From: Roseococcus pinisoli
GTDB taxonomy: Bacteria; Pseudomonadota; Alphaproteobacteria; Acetobacterales; Acetobacteraceae
Reading direction: 5' to 3'
NCBI RefSeq assembly: GCF_018413645.1
Contig: NZ_JAHCDA010000002.1
Span: 372,001 to 436,000 of the forward strand
DNA: 64,000 nt
This document shows positions 9,014 through 17,116 of the stretch, in pieces. The translations under genes were made by a program, and so were the position numbers. Below the pieces are notes generated by a model. That model made no database searches. It saw only the letters and a program-made list of their open reading frames with translations, and was not told the origin of the DNA. The number at the start of each line of letters is the position of its first letter. Within the stretch, counting starts at the first letter, position 1.

Positions 9014-10513
9014 ATGGATCGTCGCCAATTTCTCGCGGGAGTAGCGGCGCTCGCCGCTCCCGCCGCTTCCGCTCGTGCCCAGGGTCCCGGGACCGCACCC
9101 CGCACCATGGTTGCCTCGCCGGAAGCGATGCAACGCCTGGGCGAGCGCCTGACCCGCCTGGAGGCCGATGGCCTCGACCCGCGCTGGTACGGGCTGACGG
9201 CCGAGGTCCCGCGGGACCCGGGCCTCATCGCCCGCGCCACCAGCGCCGTGATGGCCGACCTGGTGCAGGGGCGCGTCGCCGCGATCCGTGGCCGGACCGA
9301 TCTTCAGCGCGACCTTCCGCCCAATACGCTCAACAATTGGATGCAGCAGGTCGCCGACGCGGCCGAGCCCGCCGAGGTCCTGAACCGCGCCTCGGCGCCC
9401 ACGCCTGAGCTGACCCTCCTCAAGAGCGGTCTGGCCGCTGCCCAGGCGCGTGCCGCGGCGGGATGGCCTTCCTTCCCCGTCGGCGGACGCGTGCTTGAGC
9501 CCGGCGCGACGGACGAGACCCGCGTCGAGGCGCTGCGCGCCCGGCTGGTGGCGACCGACGCCGAGCTCGCCGCCAATCCCGGCAGCGGTCCCGTCTACGA
9601 CGAGAACCTCCAGGCGGCGGTTCGCCGCTTCCAGGCGGCCGTCGGCACGGATGTGGATGCCCGCATCGGTCGGTCGACCATGACGGCGCTCAATCGCTCG
9701 CCACAGGACCTGGTCAACCAGCTCCGCGTCGCGATGGACATGCACCGCGGTGCACCGCCCCGCCCGCGGGACCGCCGCGTCGAGGTGAACATCCCCGATT
9801 ACCGCCTGAAGGTGTACGATTCGGGTCGCATCATCATGGATATGGCGGTCGTGGTCGGCTCCGTCGCCCGCCAGACGCCCATGATCCAGACGCGCCTGAC
9901 GGCCGTGCAGTTCAACCCGCCCTGGGGCGTGCCCGCACGCAACGCCAAGGAGGACGTGCTGCCGCGCCTGCGGCGGGATCCGGCCGCGGTCGTCGCGCGA
10001 GGCTTCCGGATCTTCCAGCGCGTGGATGGCGAGATGGTCGAGGTCGACGCGACGACGGTCGACTGGCGCGCCGTGAACCCGGACCGCTTCCCCTATATCA
10101 TCCGCCAGGATGCCGGGGATTCCAGTGCCTTGGGGCGGCTGAAGTTCATCATGCCGAACGGTGACGATATCTACATGCACGACACCCCCGATCGGCAGTA
10201 TTTCCCTCTCGCGGAGAGAGCTCGCTCCTCGGGCTGCATCCGTTTGGAGAAGCCGATGGATTTCCTCATGCTCGTTCTCGATGGCATGCCCGGCTGGGAC
10301 CGCGCGCGCGCCGATCGCGTCGTGGCGGGCCGCGCCACCTCGGTCAGCGCGATCCGGCGGCAGCTGCCGGTCCGGCTCCACTACAACACCGTCACGGCGG
10401 AGGCTGGGGAGCTTCGGATCCGCCAGGACGTCTACGGGCTCGATGCCGCCTATATGCGCGCGATGGACACCCGCCAGCGCGTGCCCGGCATCCCCATGGC
10501 CGCGGCGTTCTGA
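9014..10513 (+). CDS. L,D-transpeptidase family protein (YkuD domain, LdtD-like)
   Basis: Predicted periplasmic enzyme making 3-3 peptidoglycan crosslinks or attaching proteins to the wall (499 aa). MDRRQFLAGVAALAAPAASARAQ is a Tat-like signal peptide ending in an ARAQ cleavage site. A peptidoglycan-binding type 1 domain follows near residues 195-225 (DENLQAAVRRFQAAVG...STMTALN). The YkuD domain follows with the catalytic histidine in YMHDTPD and catalytic cysteine C408 in RSSGCIRL. ATG 9014 was chosen over an upstream TTG because the signal starts there. The MepK-like gene begins 2 nt after its stop, the same pairing as ycbB-ycbK in E. coli. Confidence 0.92.
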   Translation: MDRRQFLAGVAALAAPAASARAQGPGTAPRTMVASPEAMQRLGERLTRLEADGLDPRWYGLTAEVPRDPGLIARATSAVMADLVQGRVAAIRGRTDLQRDLPPNTLNNWMQQVADAAEPAEVLNRASAPTPELTLLKSGLAAAQARAAAGWPSFPVGGRVLEPGATDETRVEALRARLVATDAELAANPGSGPVYDENLQAAVRRFQAAVGTDVDARIGRSTMTALNRSPQDLVNQLRVAMDMHRGAPPRPRDRRVEVNIPDYRLKVYDSGRIIMDMAVVVGSVARQTPMIQTRLTAVQFNPPWGVPARNAKEDVLPRLRRDPAAVVARGFRIFQRVDGEMVEVDATTVDWRAVNPDRFPYIIRQDAGDSSALGRLKFIMPNGDDIYMHDTPDRQYFPLAERARSSGCIRLEKPMDFLMLVLDGMPGWDRARADRVVAGRATSVSAIRRQLPVRLHYNTVTAEAGELRIRQDVYGLDAAYMRAMDTRQRVPGIPMAAAF

Positions 10514-10515
10514 CG

Positions 10516-11112
10516 ATGCGTCTGTTCCAGCACTCCTGCCCCGCCTGCGATGGTCTCGACTCCGCCGAATGCGGCGGCGTCTCGCGCCGTGGTGCCCTGG
10601 GCGCCATCGTCGGTCTGGGCTTCGCGGCTATGGCCCCGCAGGCGATCGCGCAGCGCCTCGGCAATGGGGGGATGCGCAGCATCTCCATCCGCCGGATGCA
10701 GACGGGCGAGGCTTTCGAGGGCGTCTATTGGCGTGACGGCCGTTATGACCGCGATGCGCTCCAGCGCCTCGACTGGGTGCTGCGTGATCCCGGCATGACC
10801 GAGGCGACGCCGATGGATCCGCGTCTCTTCGACGTGCTGAACCTGGTCCGCTCGCACCTCGAATCCACCGACGCCTGGGAGGTCATCAGCGGCTATCGCG
10901 CGCCGGAGACCAATGCCGCGCGGGCGCGCCAGTCGCGCCGCGTGAGCCGCGCCTCGCTGCACATGTCCGGCATGGCCTGCGACTGCCGGCTGCCGGGGCG
11001 CAACTCCCTGGGGATTGCTCGCCTGGCGGCGGATATGCAGACGGGCGGCGTCGGCCTGTATCGGCGCGACGGCTTCGTGCACCTCGATTGCGGGCCTTCG
11101 CGGCGCTGGTAG
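10516..11112 (+). CDS. DUF882 / MepK-like murein endopeptidase (YcbK family)
   Basis: Predicted zinc-dependent M15-type peptidase of the periplasm that cuts peptidoglycan crosslinks (198 aa). Metal ligands fit H and D in SLHMSGMACDCRL and H in FVHLDCGP. A twin-arginine leader (SRRGALGAIVGLGFAAM) starts only at residue 24, after an unusual cysteine-rich extension (HSCPACDGLDSAECGG), also common in this family. It is placed 2 nt after the L,D-transpeptidase stop, suggesting paired synthesis of a crosslinking and a cleaving enzyme. Whether it acts on 3-3 or 4-3 links cannot be told from sequence. Confidence 0.88.
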   Translation: MRLFQHSCPACDGLDSAECGGVSRRGALGAIVGLGFAAMAPQAIAQRLGNGGMRSISIRRMQTGEAFEGVYWRDGRYDRDALQRLDWVLRDPGMTEATPMDPRLFDVLNLVRSHLESTDAWEVISGYRAPETNAARARQSRRVSRASLHMSGMACDCRLPGRNSLGIARLAADMQTGGVGLYRRDGFVHLDCGPSRRW

Positions 11113-11121
11113 CCGCTACGC

Positions 11122-11146
11122 GCCGGGGAGCGACATGCTCCCTGGC
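11122..11146 (+). terminator. Hairpin after the MepK-like gene
   Basis: GCCGGGGAGC and GCTCCCTGGC form a 10-bp stem with one G-U pair and a 5-nt loop, 10 nt after the stop codon. No T-tract follows, so it could be a Rho-dependent or processing hairpin. Confidence 0.4.
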
Positions 11147-11239
11147 GGCGAACCGCCTGATCCCGACGGATCCTCCTGCGCCATGGGCTGGTAAGCGTGG
11201 GAACCTCGCGCCAAGATCGCGGCTGATCAGGAGCATCCC

Positions 11240-11449
11240 ATGTCCGACAGCAGGCTCGCCCTTCCTCTCATGGATTCGATTCAGCGCTGGCAGGGGATCG
11301 ACGCCCCCAATGCGGCCGCGCGGCACGGGATGAAGGATTTCGAAGGGCTGATCGCGGCGCTGGAGAAGCTGCGGGGCGAGCTGGTCTTCGAGGACGAGCC
11401 CTCGAGCTTCGAGGCGGCGCTGACGGCCTGCAAGGAGCGCGAGGCATGA
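11240..11449 (+). CDS. Small acidic protein translationally coupled to an amidase, unknown function
   Basis: A 69-aa protein (MSDSRLALPLMDSIQRW...) with no domain I recognise. A good AGGAG Shine-Dalgarno lies 7 nt before the ATG. The stop overlaps the amidase start (ATGA), implying coupled, perhaps stoichiometric, translation. The C-terminal part has predicted amphipathic helices (FEGLIAALEKLRGEL, FEAALTACKERE) and there is no signal or membrane segment. The position recalls GatC or AtzG, small partners of amidase-signature enzymes, but the sequence does not resemble either clearly. A subunit or chaperone of the amidase is inference. Confidence 0.75.
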   Translation: MSDSRLALPLMDSIQRWQGIDAPNAAARHGMKDFEGLIAALEKLRGELVFEDEPSSFEAALTACKEREA

Positions 11450-12858
11450 GTTCGGATACGCTCGCCGCGCTCTCCATGACGGAGGCGGCCGATGCCTTCG
11501 CGCGGGGAGAGGTGACGGCCGCCGCCCTCCTCGAGGCGACGTTGGATCGCCTGGACCGACACGGGGCTAAGGTGAACGCCGTCGTTCGGCTGGATCGCGA
11601 CGAGGCTCGCCAGGCCGCGGTCGGCCTGGATCAGGCGCGCAAGGCCGGCGCCACCCTGGGGCGCCTGGCGGGCGTGCCCATGATGCACAAGGACATGTAT
11701 TACCGGGCCGGCAAGGTCACCACCTGCGGCAGCAAGATCCGCCGGGACTTCGTGCCGGGGGTGACCGCGACGGTGCTCCAGCGGCTGGACGCTGCGGGCG
11801 CCGTCGATGCCGGCACGCTGAACATGGCCGAGTTCGCGCAGAACGCGACCGGCCATAACGCGCATTTCGGCGATGCGATGAACCCCTGGGACGCGGCCTA
11901 TTGCACGGGCGGTTCCTCCTCCGGCTCGGGCGCCGCCGTGGCCGGCCGCATCGTCACCGCCGCGCTCGGATCGGACACCGGGGGCTCCATCCGGCTTCCC
12001 GCCGCCATGTGCGGCGTGACCGGCCTCAAGCCGACCCAGACGCGCGTGCCGCGGACCGGGGTGATGCCGCTCTCCTTCTCGGCCGACAATGTGGGGCCGC
12101 TCGGCCGGACGGCGCGCGACGCGGCGCGCTTCCTCGGCGTGGTGGCAGGGGCCTGTGCGGGCGATCCGACCAGCTCGCGCGAGCCCGTGCCGGATTACGA
12201 GGCCGGGCTGGACGGCGATATCCGCGGCCTGCGCGTGGCGGTCTGCGAGCCCTGGTTCTTCGACGACATCGACGCCTCGGTCCTGCGGGGCTTCGAGGCT
12301 GCGATGGCGGGGCTGAAGGATCTCGGCGCGACGGTCGAGACGGTGCGGCCGGAATCCCTGGTCGCGGTGAACACCTACATCTCCATCGTTTCGCGCGTGG
12401 AGGGCGCCACCATCCATCAGCAGTGGATGCGCGAATGCCCGGCCGATTATGCGATCCATCTCTCGGCCCGCCTCTATGGCGGCAACGCCATTCCCGCCAC
12501 CGCCTATCTGGAGGCGCTGTCCCGCCGTGGACCGCTGCTGCGGCGCTTCTGCGACGAGGCGCTGGGCCGCTTCGACGTCGTGGCCACGCCGCCCCTGCGC
12601 GTCCGCGTCCCGACCCGGGCCGAGACCGATGTCGATGCCGACCCGGCCAATTGGGACCGCCTCATGGACCTTTCGCGCAACACGCGCCCCTTCAACTATC
12701 TGGGCCTGCCCACCATCAGCATCCCCGTCGGCTTCGATGACCGGGGCCTGCCGATCGGTCTGCAGCTCGCCGCGCGGCCCTTCGCCGAGGCCCGCGTGCT
12801 GAAGGTGGCCGACGCCTATCAGCGCGCGACCGACTGGCATGGGCGGGCCCCTTTCTGA
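11446..12858 (+). CDS. Amidase (amidase signature family)
   Basis: Cytosolic amide hydrolase of 470 aa with the Ser-cisSer-Lys triad: K82 in PMMHKDMYY, S157 in CTGGSSSGSG and nucleophile S181 in SDTGGSIRLP. The whole signature block spans about residues 150-195. The substrate is unknown; the protein is not GatA by context, since no gatC or gatB is nearby. Its start overlaps the stop of the 69-aa small protein, and its own stop overlaps the DUF2064 gene start by one base (TGATG), forming a three-gene operon. Confidence 0.93.
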   Translation: MSSDTLAALSMTEAADAFARGEVTAAALLEATLDRLDRHGAKVNAVVRLDRDEARQAAVGLDQARKAGATLGRLAGVPMMHKDMYYRAGKVTTCGSKIRRDFVPGVTATVLQRLDAAGAVDAGTLNMAEFAQNATGHNAHFGDAMNPWDAAYCTGGSSSGSGAAVAGRIVTAALGSDTGGSIRLPAAMCGVTGLKPTQTRVPRTGVMPLSFSADNVGPLGRTARDAARFLGVVAGACAGDPTSSREPVPDYEAGLDGDIRGLRVAVCEPWFFDDIDASVLRGFEAAMAGLKDLGATVETVRPESLVAVNTYISIVSRVEGATIHQQWMRECPADYAIHLSARLYGGNAIPATAYLEALSRRGPLLRRFCDEALGRFDVVATPPLRVRVPTRAETDVDADPANWDRLMDLSRNTRPFNYLGLPTISIPVGFDDRGLPIGLQLAARPFAEARVLKVADAYQRATDWHGRAPF

Positions 12859-13544
12859 TGAGCGGTGTTCCTGCCCTCGGCCTCCTCTGCCGGCCGCCGC
12901 GCGTGGCCCGGACGCGGCTGGAGCCGATCATCGGCGAAGAGCGCGCCCTCGATCTCGCGCGCGTCTTCCTCCAGGACAGCGTGGCCCTATGTCGGGAGGT
13001 CGCCTGGCGCGCCTCCGGGCGGTTCAAGGTTTTCCACACGCCCGCCGCTGGCGCCGCCGAGGTGGCGGAACTGGTGCCGGGTGCCGATCTGGTCCCTCTC
13101 ACGCAGGAGGACCAGTGCCTGCGACGCGAGTTGGCCGCCGCGCATCTGTTCGCGGAGGGGGCGGGGGAGGTCGTTCTCCTCGACTACGACACGCCGACCC
13201 TGCCGCCGGCCTTGATCGAGCTGCTGTTCGATGCGCTGCGCTCAGGCGCCGATGCGGCCTGCATTCCGTCGCTGGATGGCGGTGTCTGTGCGATCGGCCT
13301 GGCGCGGCCCTTGCCGGTGCTGTTCCGCGGCATGCCTTGGAACACGCCCGAATTGCTGGGCGCGATACGGGCCAAGGCGCGTGCGGAGGGGCTGGACTTC
13401 CGCGAGCTGCAGTTCTGGCATGACGTCGACCATGCCGATGACCTCAAGCTCTTGCAGGCGGGCCTCGATGGGCTGGCCCCGCCCCATTGCTCGCCGCTGC
13501 CGCCGTTTGCCGCGACGGCCACGAGGCGATTGCTGGGCGGATGA
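12858..13544 (+). CDS. DUF2064 (GT-A-like) protein, divergent
   Basis: A 228-aa protein resembling the DUF2064/TIGR04282 group of glycosyltransferase-A-fold proteins. Recognisable pieces: VARTRLEPIIGEERALDLARVFLQD at the N-terminus (the KTRL...G...A pattern), VVLLDYDTPTLPPALI where the family has a GSDxPTLP motif, DGGVCAIGLARP where it usually has DGGYYLIGL, and FWHDVDHADDL near the end. The changed central motifs make activity uncertain. It is last in an operon with an amidase. No signal peptide or membrane segment is seen. Confidence 0.7.
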   Translation: MSGVPALGLLCRPPRVARTRLEPIIGEERALDLARVFLQDSVALCREVAWRASGRFKVFHTPAAGAAEVAELVPGADLVPLTQEDQCLRRELAAAHLFAEGAGEVVLLDYDTPTLPPALIELLFDALRSGADAACIPSLDGGVCAIGLARPLPVLFRGMPWNTPELLGAIRAKARAEGLDFRELQFWHDVDHADDLKLLQAGLDGLAPPHCSPLPPFAATATRRLLGG

Positions 13545-13582
13545 TGCCAAAAGGGGCGACAACTCATGCCTGGGTATTTTTG

Positions 13583-13612
13583 TTGACCTGAGACGGCGGC
13601 CGTCACAATAAT
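13583..13612 (+). promoter_or_regulatory. Candidate sigma-70-type promoter
   Basis: TTGACC, an 18-nt spacer and AATAAT form a plausible -35/-10 pair (five of six matches each) in an AT-rich island unlike the surrounding GC-rich DNA. It is 100 bp upstream of the gene at 13712. Confidence 0.5.
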
Positions 13613-13711
13613 ATGCCAGCGGATCGGTTTTAATACCTTTCATTGAGGTAAATCCCCACTTCTTCTGCGTGCTTTTCTTTCTCAGCGCCGATCCGCCGAG
13701 GATTCATCGGA

Positions 13712-14521
13712 ATGATGAGCGGCAAGCCGGGAAGCGATCGCGCGTCCGACGACGGGGGAGCCGTCTCCCGGGAAGGCTTCGGCGAAGCGGGATGGGAACT
13801 GCTGACCCTGGACGAGGCGGGGGAAGGTAGCCTGCCGCCCGTCGATGTCGGCTTCGCCCTGGCGCATCCGCATCTCGGCGTTGCCCTGGTGGACCTCCTG
13901 CGTCCCAGGGCCGGCGATTCCGTACATCATCTTCGCACTCGGCTGGAGGCCGCGGGCTTCCCGCAGCATTTTCCCGGCTACCTGCCGATCGTCCACCGCG
14001 TCCTGGAGGTGAGAGAGATGTGGCGCCTCTCCCAGGCGTTGGGGCCGGCTTTCCTGTCGGAACCGCCGCTGGGCGTGAGGGAGGGCTGGATCGAACTCGT
14101 CCAGCGAGCCTTGCTGCTGAAGGAGGGGGAGGTGCCCGATCCCCGGTCCGAGGCACCGCACCTGGATCGCGAAGACACGGACCGGCTGTCCGTGCCTGTC
14201 AGGATGGAAGCGCTGGCGCCGTTCCGTGAGAGGGTCGAAGCCTCCGCGATCCCGGCCGCGTCTCCTATCGTCGAGCCTCAGCCTCAGCCTCAGCCTCAGC
14301 CGCCGGAAGTTCGGCAGGAGGAAGAGGTGGCTCCCGGCCCGGCCTTGGAGCCGCTACCGCTTCAACAGGAGCCGATCCCGGCGCCGCGTCGCGCCAGGCC
14401 TGGCTTATGGTTCGCCGTGGCAGCGGCGCTGCTCGCCGCCATCGGCCTGTCGCACCACCTGGTCCTGCCGGACGGCCTGGCCGCCCGGCTGCACCTTGGC
14501 ACGTCGTCCATCTCTCCTTAG
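13712..14521 (+). CDS. Hypothetical protein with Pro-Gln repeat and C-terminal membrane anchor
   Basis: A 269-aa protein I do not recognise. The N-terminal two-thirds is a soluble, mixed-charge region (VDVGFALAHPHLGVALVDLLR, VHRVLEVREMW). A low-complexity linker near residues 188-197 reads PQPQPQPQPP, encoded by a GCCTCA hexanucleotide repeat. One hydrophobic segment near residues 231-252 (LWFAVAAALLAAIGLSHHLVL) suggests a tail anchor with the bulk in the cytoplasm. No signal peptide. It has its own AT-rich promoter region and is convergent with the dehydratase gene at 14537. Two adjacent ATGs (13712, 13715) are possible starts. Confidence 0.6.
   Translation: MMSGKPGSDRASDDGGAVSREGFGEAGWELLTLDEAGEGSLPPVDVGFALAHPHLGVALVDLLRPRAGDSVHHLRTRLEAAGFPQHFPGYLPIVHRVLEVREMWRLSQALGPAFLSEPPLGVREGWIELVQRALLLKEGEVPDPRSEAPHLDREDTDRLSVPVRMEALAPFRERVEASAIPAASPIVEPQPQPQPQPPEVRQEEEVAPGPALEPLPLQQEPIPAPRRARPGLWFAVAAALLAAIGLSHHLVLPDGLAARLHLGTSSISP
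14275..14301 (+). repeat. GCCTCA hexanucleotide tandem repeat
   Basis: Four full copies of GCCTCA plus a partial one, inside the hypothetical gene, encode a Pro-Gln run. Since the unit is 6 nt, copy-number change would lengthen or shorten the linker without a frameshift. Confidence 0.8.
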
Positions 14522-14536
14522 GGAGGACTGCCCGGA

Positions 14537-16258
14537 TCAGTGGATCTCGGGTTCCGGCGTCGGCGCGCCGTGCTCCAGGAAGTCAAGGTCGCAGCCGGTA
14601 TCGGCCTGTCGGACGGTGCGCTGGTAGAGGCCCGTCCATCCCCGCTCCTGGATCGGCTTGCGCGGCTGCCAGGCGGCGCGGCGCGTGGCCAGCTCCGCCT
14701 CATCCACCAGCAGGTCGATGCGCCGGTTGGGCACGTCCAGGCTGATGAGGTCGCCGTCCCGCACCAAGGCGAGGGGGCCGCCGAGCGCCGCTTCCGGTGC
14801 CACGTGCAGCACACAGGTGCCGTAGCTGGTGCCGGACATACGGGCATCGGAGACGCGCACCATGTCGCGCACGCCCTCCTTCAGCAGCTTCTTGGGGATG
14901 GGCAGCATGCCCCATTCGGGGAAGCCCGGCGCGCCGATCGGGCCGCCGCCGCGCAGGACCAGCACGCTATCGGCCGTCACATCCAGGTCGGGATCGTCCA
15001 GCCGGGCGTCCATGTCGTCGTAATCCTCGAAGACCACGGCCGGGCCCGTATGGACCAGCTTCTCCGGGCTCGCGGCGCTGTGCTTGATGACCGCGCCTTC
15101 CGGCGCCAGCGAGCCGCGCAGCACGGCCACGCCACCTTCCGGCTGCAGGGGATTGTCGAGCGGGCGGATGACGTCCGTGTCGAAAATCTCGGCGCCCTGG
15201 ATCTGCTCGCCCATCGTGCCGTTCACCGTCACGGCGTCGAGTGCGAGATGCGGGGCCAGCGTGGCCAGGAAGGCCCGGCTGCCGCCGGCGTAGAAGAAGT
15301 CTTCCATCAGATGCGTGTCGCCATTGGGGCGCAGGTTCGCGATGAGGGGCACGCGCGCGCTGATCCGGTCGAAACGCTCCAGGTCCATCTCGATGCCCGC
15401 GCGCCGCGCAATGGCGATGAGGTGCGGGATCGCGTTGGTCGAGCCGCCGAAGGCCATGGTGGCCGCGACGGCATTGTCGAGGCTGCGCTGGTCCAGCAGC
15501 TTCGCGATGGTCAGGTCCTCCCACACCATGCCGACGATGCGCGAGCCGGCGCCCGACGCCATGCGCGGATGTGCGGAATCCACCGCGGGGATGCTGGCCG
15601 CGCCGGGCAAGGTCAGGCCCATCGCCTCGGCCGCCAGTGCCATGGTGCTGGCCGTGCCCGCCGTCATGCAGGTGCCGGCGGAACGGGACAGGCCCGCCTC
15701 CATGTCGTTCCAGTCCTGCTGGCTGATATTGCCGGCGCGGAGCTCGGCGTAATACTTCCAGACGTCGCTGCCCGAGCCGAGCTTCTTGCCGCGCCAGTTG
15801 CCGCGCAGCATCGGGCCGGCGGGGATGTAGATCGTGGGCAGGCCCATGCTGACCGCGCCCATGAGCAGGCCCGGGCCCGTCTTGTCGCAGCCGCCCATCA
15901 GCACGAGGCCGTCGATCGGCAGCGAGCGCGCGAGCTCCTCCGTCTCCATCGAGAGGAAGTTGCGGTAGAGCATGGTGGAGGGCTTCTGGAACACCTCCGG
16001 CAGCGCCATCGCCGGCAGTTCGATCGGCACGCCGCCCGCCTGCCAGACGCCGCGCTTCACGTCCTGCGCGCGTTCGCGGAAATGGCCGTGGCAGTGCATC
16101 AGGTCCGACCAGGTGTTGATGATCCCGATCAGCGGCTTTCCGCGGAACTCGGGATAGTCATAGCCCAGCTGCAGCAGGCGCGAGCGGTGGTTGGCCGAGC
16201 GCATGGTCTCGACCCCAAACCAGCGGTGGCTGCGGAGGTCTTCCGGCTTCTTCGTCAT
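14537..16258 (-). CDS. IlvD/Edd family dehydratase (sugar-acid dehydratase, L-arabinonate dehydratase-like)
   Basis: A 573-aa Fe-S dehydratase expected to remove water from an aldonic acid to give a 2-keto-3-deoxy acid. Candidate cluster cysteines lie in SDLMHCHGHF (about 56), LMGGCDKTGPG (about 124) and SAGTCMTAGTAST (about 197), the arrangement of [2Fe-2S] pentonate dehydratases. Further family motifs are FGGSTNAIPHLIAIA and VSDARMSGTSYGTCVLH. True IlvD is less likely because of the sugar-acid type N-terminus (RSHRWFGVETMRSANHRSRL). It begins 2 nt after the SDR stop, in an operon with a Bug binding protein. The substrate is not determined. Confidence 0.88.
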   Translation of the reverse strand: MTKKPEDLRSHRWFGVETMRSANHRSRLLQLGYDYPEFRGKPLIGIINTWSDLMHCHGHFRERAQDVKRGVWQAGGVPIELPAMALPEVFQKPSTMLYRNFLSMETEELARSLPIDGLVLMGGCDKTGPGLLMGAVSMGLPTIYIPAGPMLRGNWRGKKLGSGSDVWKYYAELRAGNISQQDWNDMEAGLSRSAGTCMTAGTASTMALAAEAMGLTLPGAASIPAVDSAHPRMASGAGSRIVGMVWEDLTIAKLLDQRSLDNAVAATMAFGGSTNAIPHLIAIARRAGIEMDLERFDRISARVPLIANLRPNGDTHLMEDFFYAGGSRAFLATLAPHLALDAVTVNGTMGEQIQGAEIFDTDVIRPLDNPLQPEGGVAVLRGSLAPEGAVIKHSAASPEKLVHTGPAVVFEDYDDMDARLDDPDLDVTADSVLVLRGGGPIGAPGFPEWGMLPIPKKLLKEGVRDMVRVSDARMSGTSYGTCVLHVAPEAALGGPLALVRDGDLISLDVPNRRIDLLVDEAELATRRAAWQPRKPIQERGWTGLYQRTVRQADTGCDLDFLEHGAPTPEPEIH

Positions 16259-16260
16259 GG

Positions 16261-17019
16261 TCAGCGCGGCGCCATGCGGAGCGCGCCGTCGAGACGGATG
16301 GTCTCGCCGTTCAGGTAGGCGTTGTCGATGATGGTCATGGCCAGTTTTCCGTATTCGTCGGGATCGCCGAGGCGGTGAGGGTTAGGGACGCCCTGCGCCA
16401 GCGAGGCCTTCACGGCATCGGGCAGGCGCTGGAGCATGGGGGTATCGAAGATGCCGGGCGCGATGGTGCAGACGCGGATGCCCCGGCTGGCGAGGTCGCG
16501 TGCCGCCACGACCGTCATGCCGATGACGCCGGCCTTGGAGGAGGCGTAGGGGATCTGGCCGATCTGGCCCTCGATGCCGGCGATGGAGGCGGTGAGGATG
16601 CAGACCCCGCGCTCGCCCTCGACGGCGTCGGTCTTCGCCATGGCCGCGGCCGCAAGGCGCAGCGCGTTGAAGGAGCCGGTGAGGTTCACGCGGATGATCT
16701 CGGCATAGTGGGCGAGGCTGCCGGGCGTGCCGTCTCGCTCGAGGATGCGCAGCGCGCCGCCGCGGCCCGCGCAATGCACCAGAACGCGCACGGGCCCGAG
16801 GGCCTCGGCCTGTGCGACCGCCGCCTGCATGCTGGCCTCGTCCGCGACATCGGCGACGGCGAAGGCTCCGCCGAGTTCCTGCGCCACCTCGGCCCCGCGG
16901 GAGGTCGCCTGGTCCACGATGAGGACCTTGGCGCCGGCGGCGGCGAGGCGCTTCGCGGTCGCATATCCGAGGCCCGAGGCCCCACCCGTCACGATGGCGA
17001 CGGCACCTTCGACATTCAT
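16261..17019 (-). CDS. SDR family dehydrogenase (HSD10-like)
   Basis: NAD-dependent short-chain dehydrogenase/reductase of 252 aa. It shows the Rossmann TGGASGLGYATAKRLA motif near residue 11, D in VADVADEAS, the catalytic serine in CILTASIAG and YASSK tyrosine/lysine, then TIAPGIFDTPML and the C-terminal LNGETIRLDGALRM. The pattern is closest to the HSD10 (3-hydroxyacyl-CoA / 2-methyl-3-hydroxybutyryl-CoA dehydrogenase) type. ATG 17019 is preceded by GGAGGA at 7 nt, which rejects the longer frame to 17142. It lies between a Bug binding protein and an IlvD-type dehydratase, so a role on a sugar-acid or hydroxyacid is also possible. Confidence 0.88.
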   Translation of the reverse strand: MNVEGAVAIVTGGASGLGYATAKRLAAAGAKVLIVDQATSRGAEVAQELGGAFAVADVADEASMQAAVAQAEALGPVRVLVHCAGRGGALRILERDGTPGSLAHYAEIIRVNLTGSFNALRLAAAAMAKTDAVEGERGVCILTASIAGIEGQIGQIPYASSKAGVIGMTVVAARDLASRGIRVCTIAPGIFDTPMLQRLPDAVKASLAQGVPNPHRLGDPDEYGKLAMTIIDNAYLNGETIRLDGALRMAPR

Positions 17020-17095
17020 GGATTGTTCCTCCGTTCGGGCACAAGGCACCATGCGGGCTGGGTTGGCGCAACCCGCATGACCGGCAACCCTGGGC

Positions 17096-17116
17096 TGAGG
17101 AAGCCTCGCTTCCTCA
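17096..17116 (-). terminator. Hairpin overlapping the Bug gene stop codon
   Basis: TGAGGAAGC and GCTTCCTCA are perfect 9-nt inverted arms around a CTC loop, and include the stop codon of the Bug gene. No T-tract follows, so partial attenuation or RNA stabilisation before the SDR gene is as likely as termination. Confidence 0.4.

Noticed and set aside
17051-17078. Riboswitch or attenuator before the SDR gene
   Set aside because: GGGTTG-GCG-CAACCC and ATGCGGG/CCCGCAT are alternative small stems, but no known riboswitch layout or leader peptide is seen.
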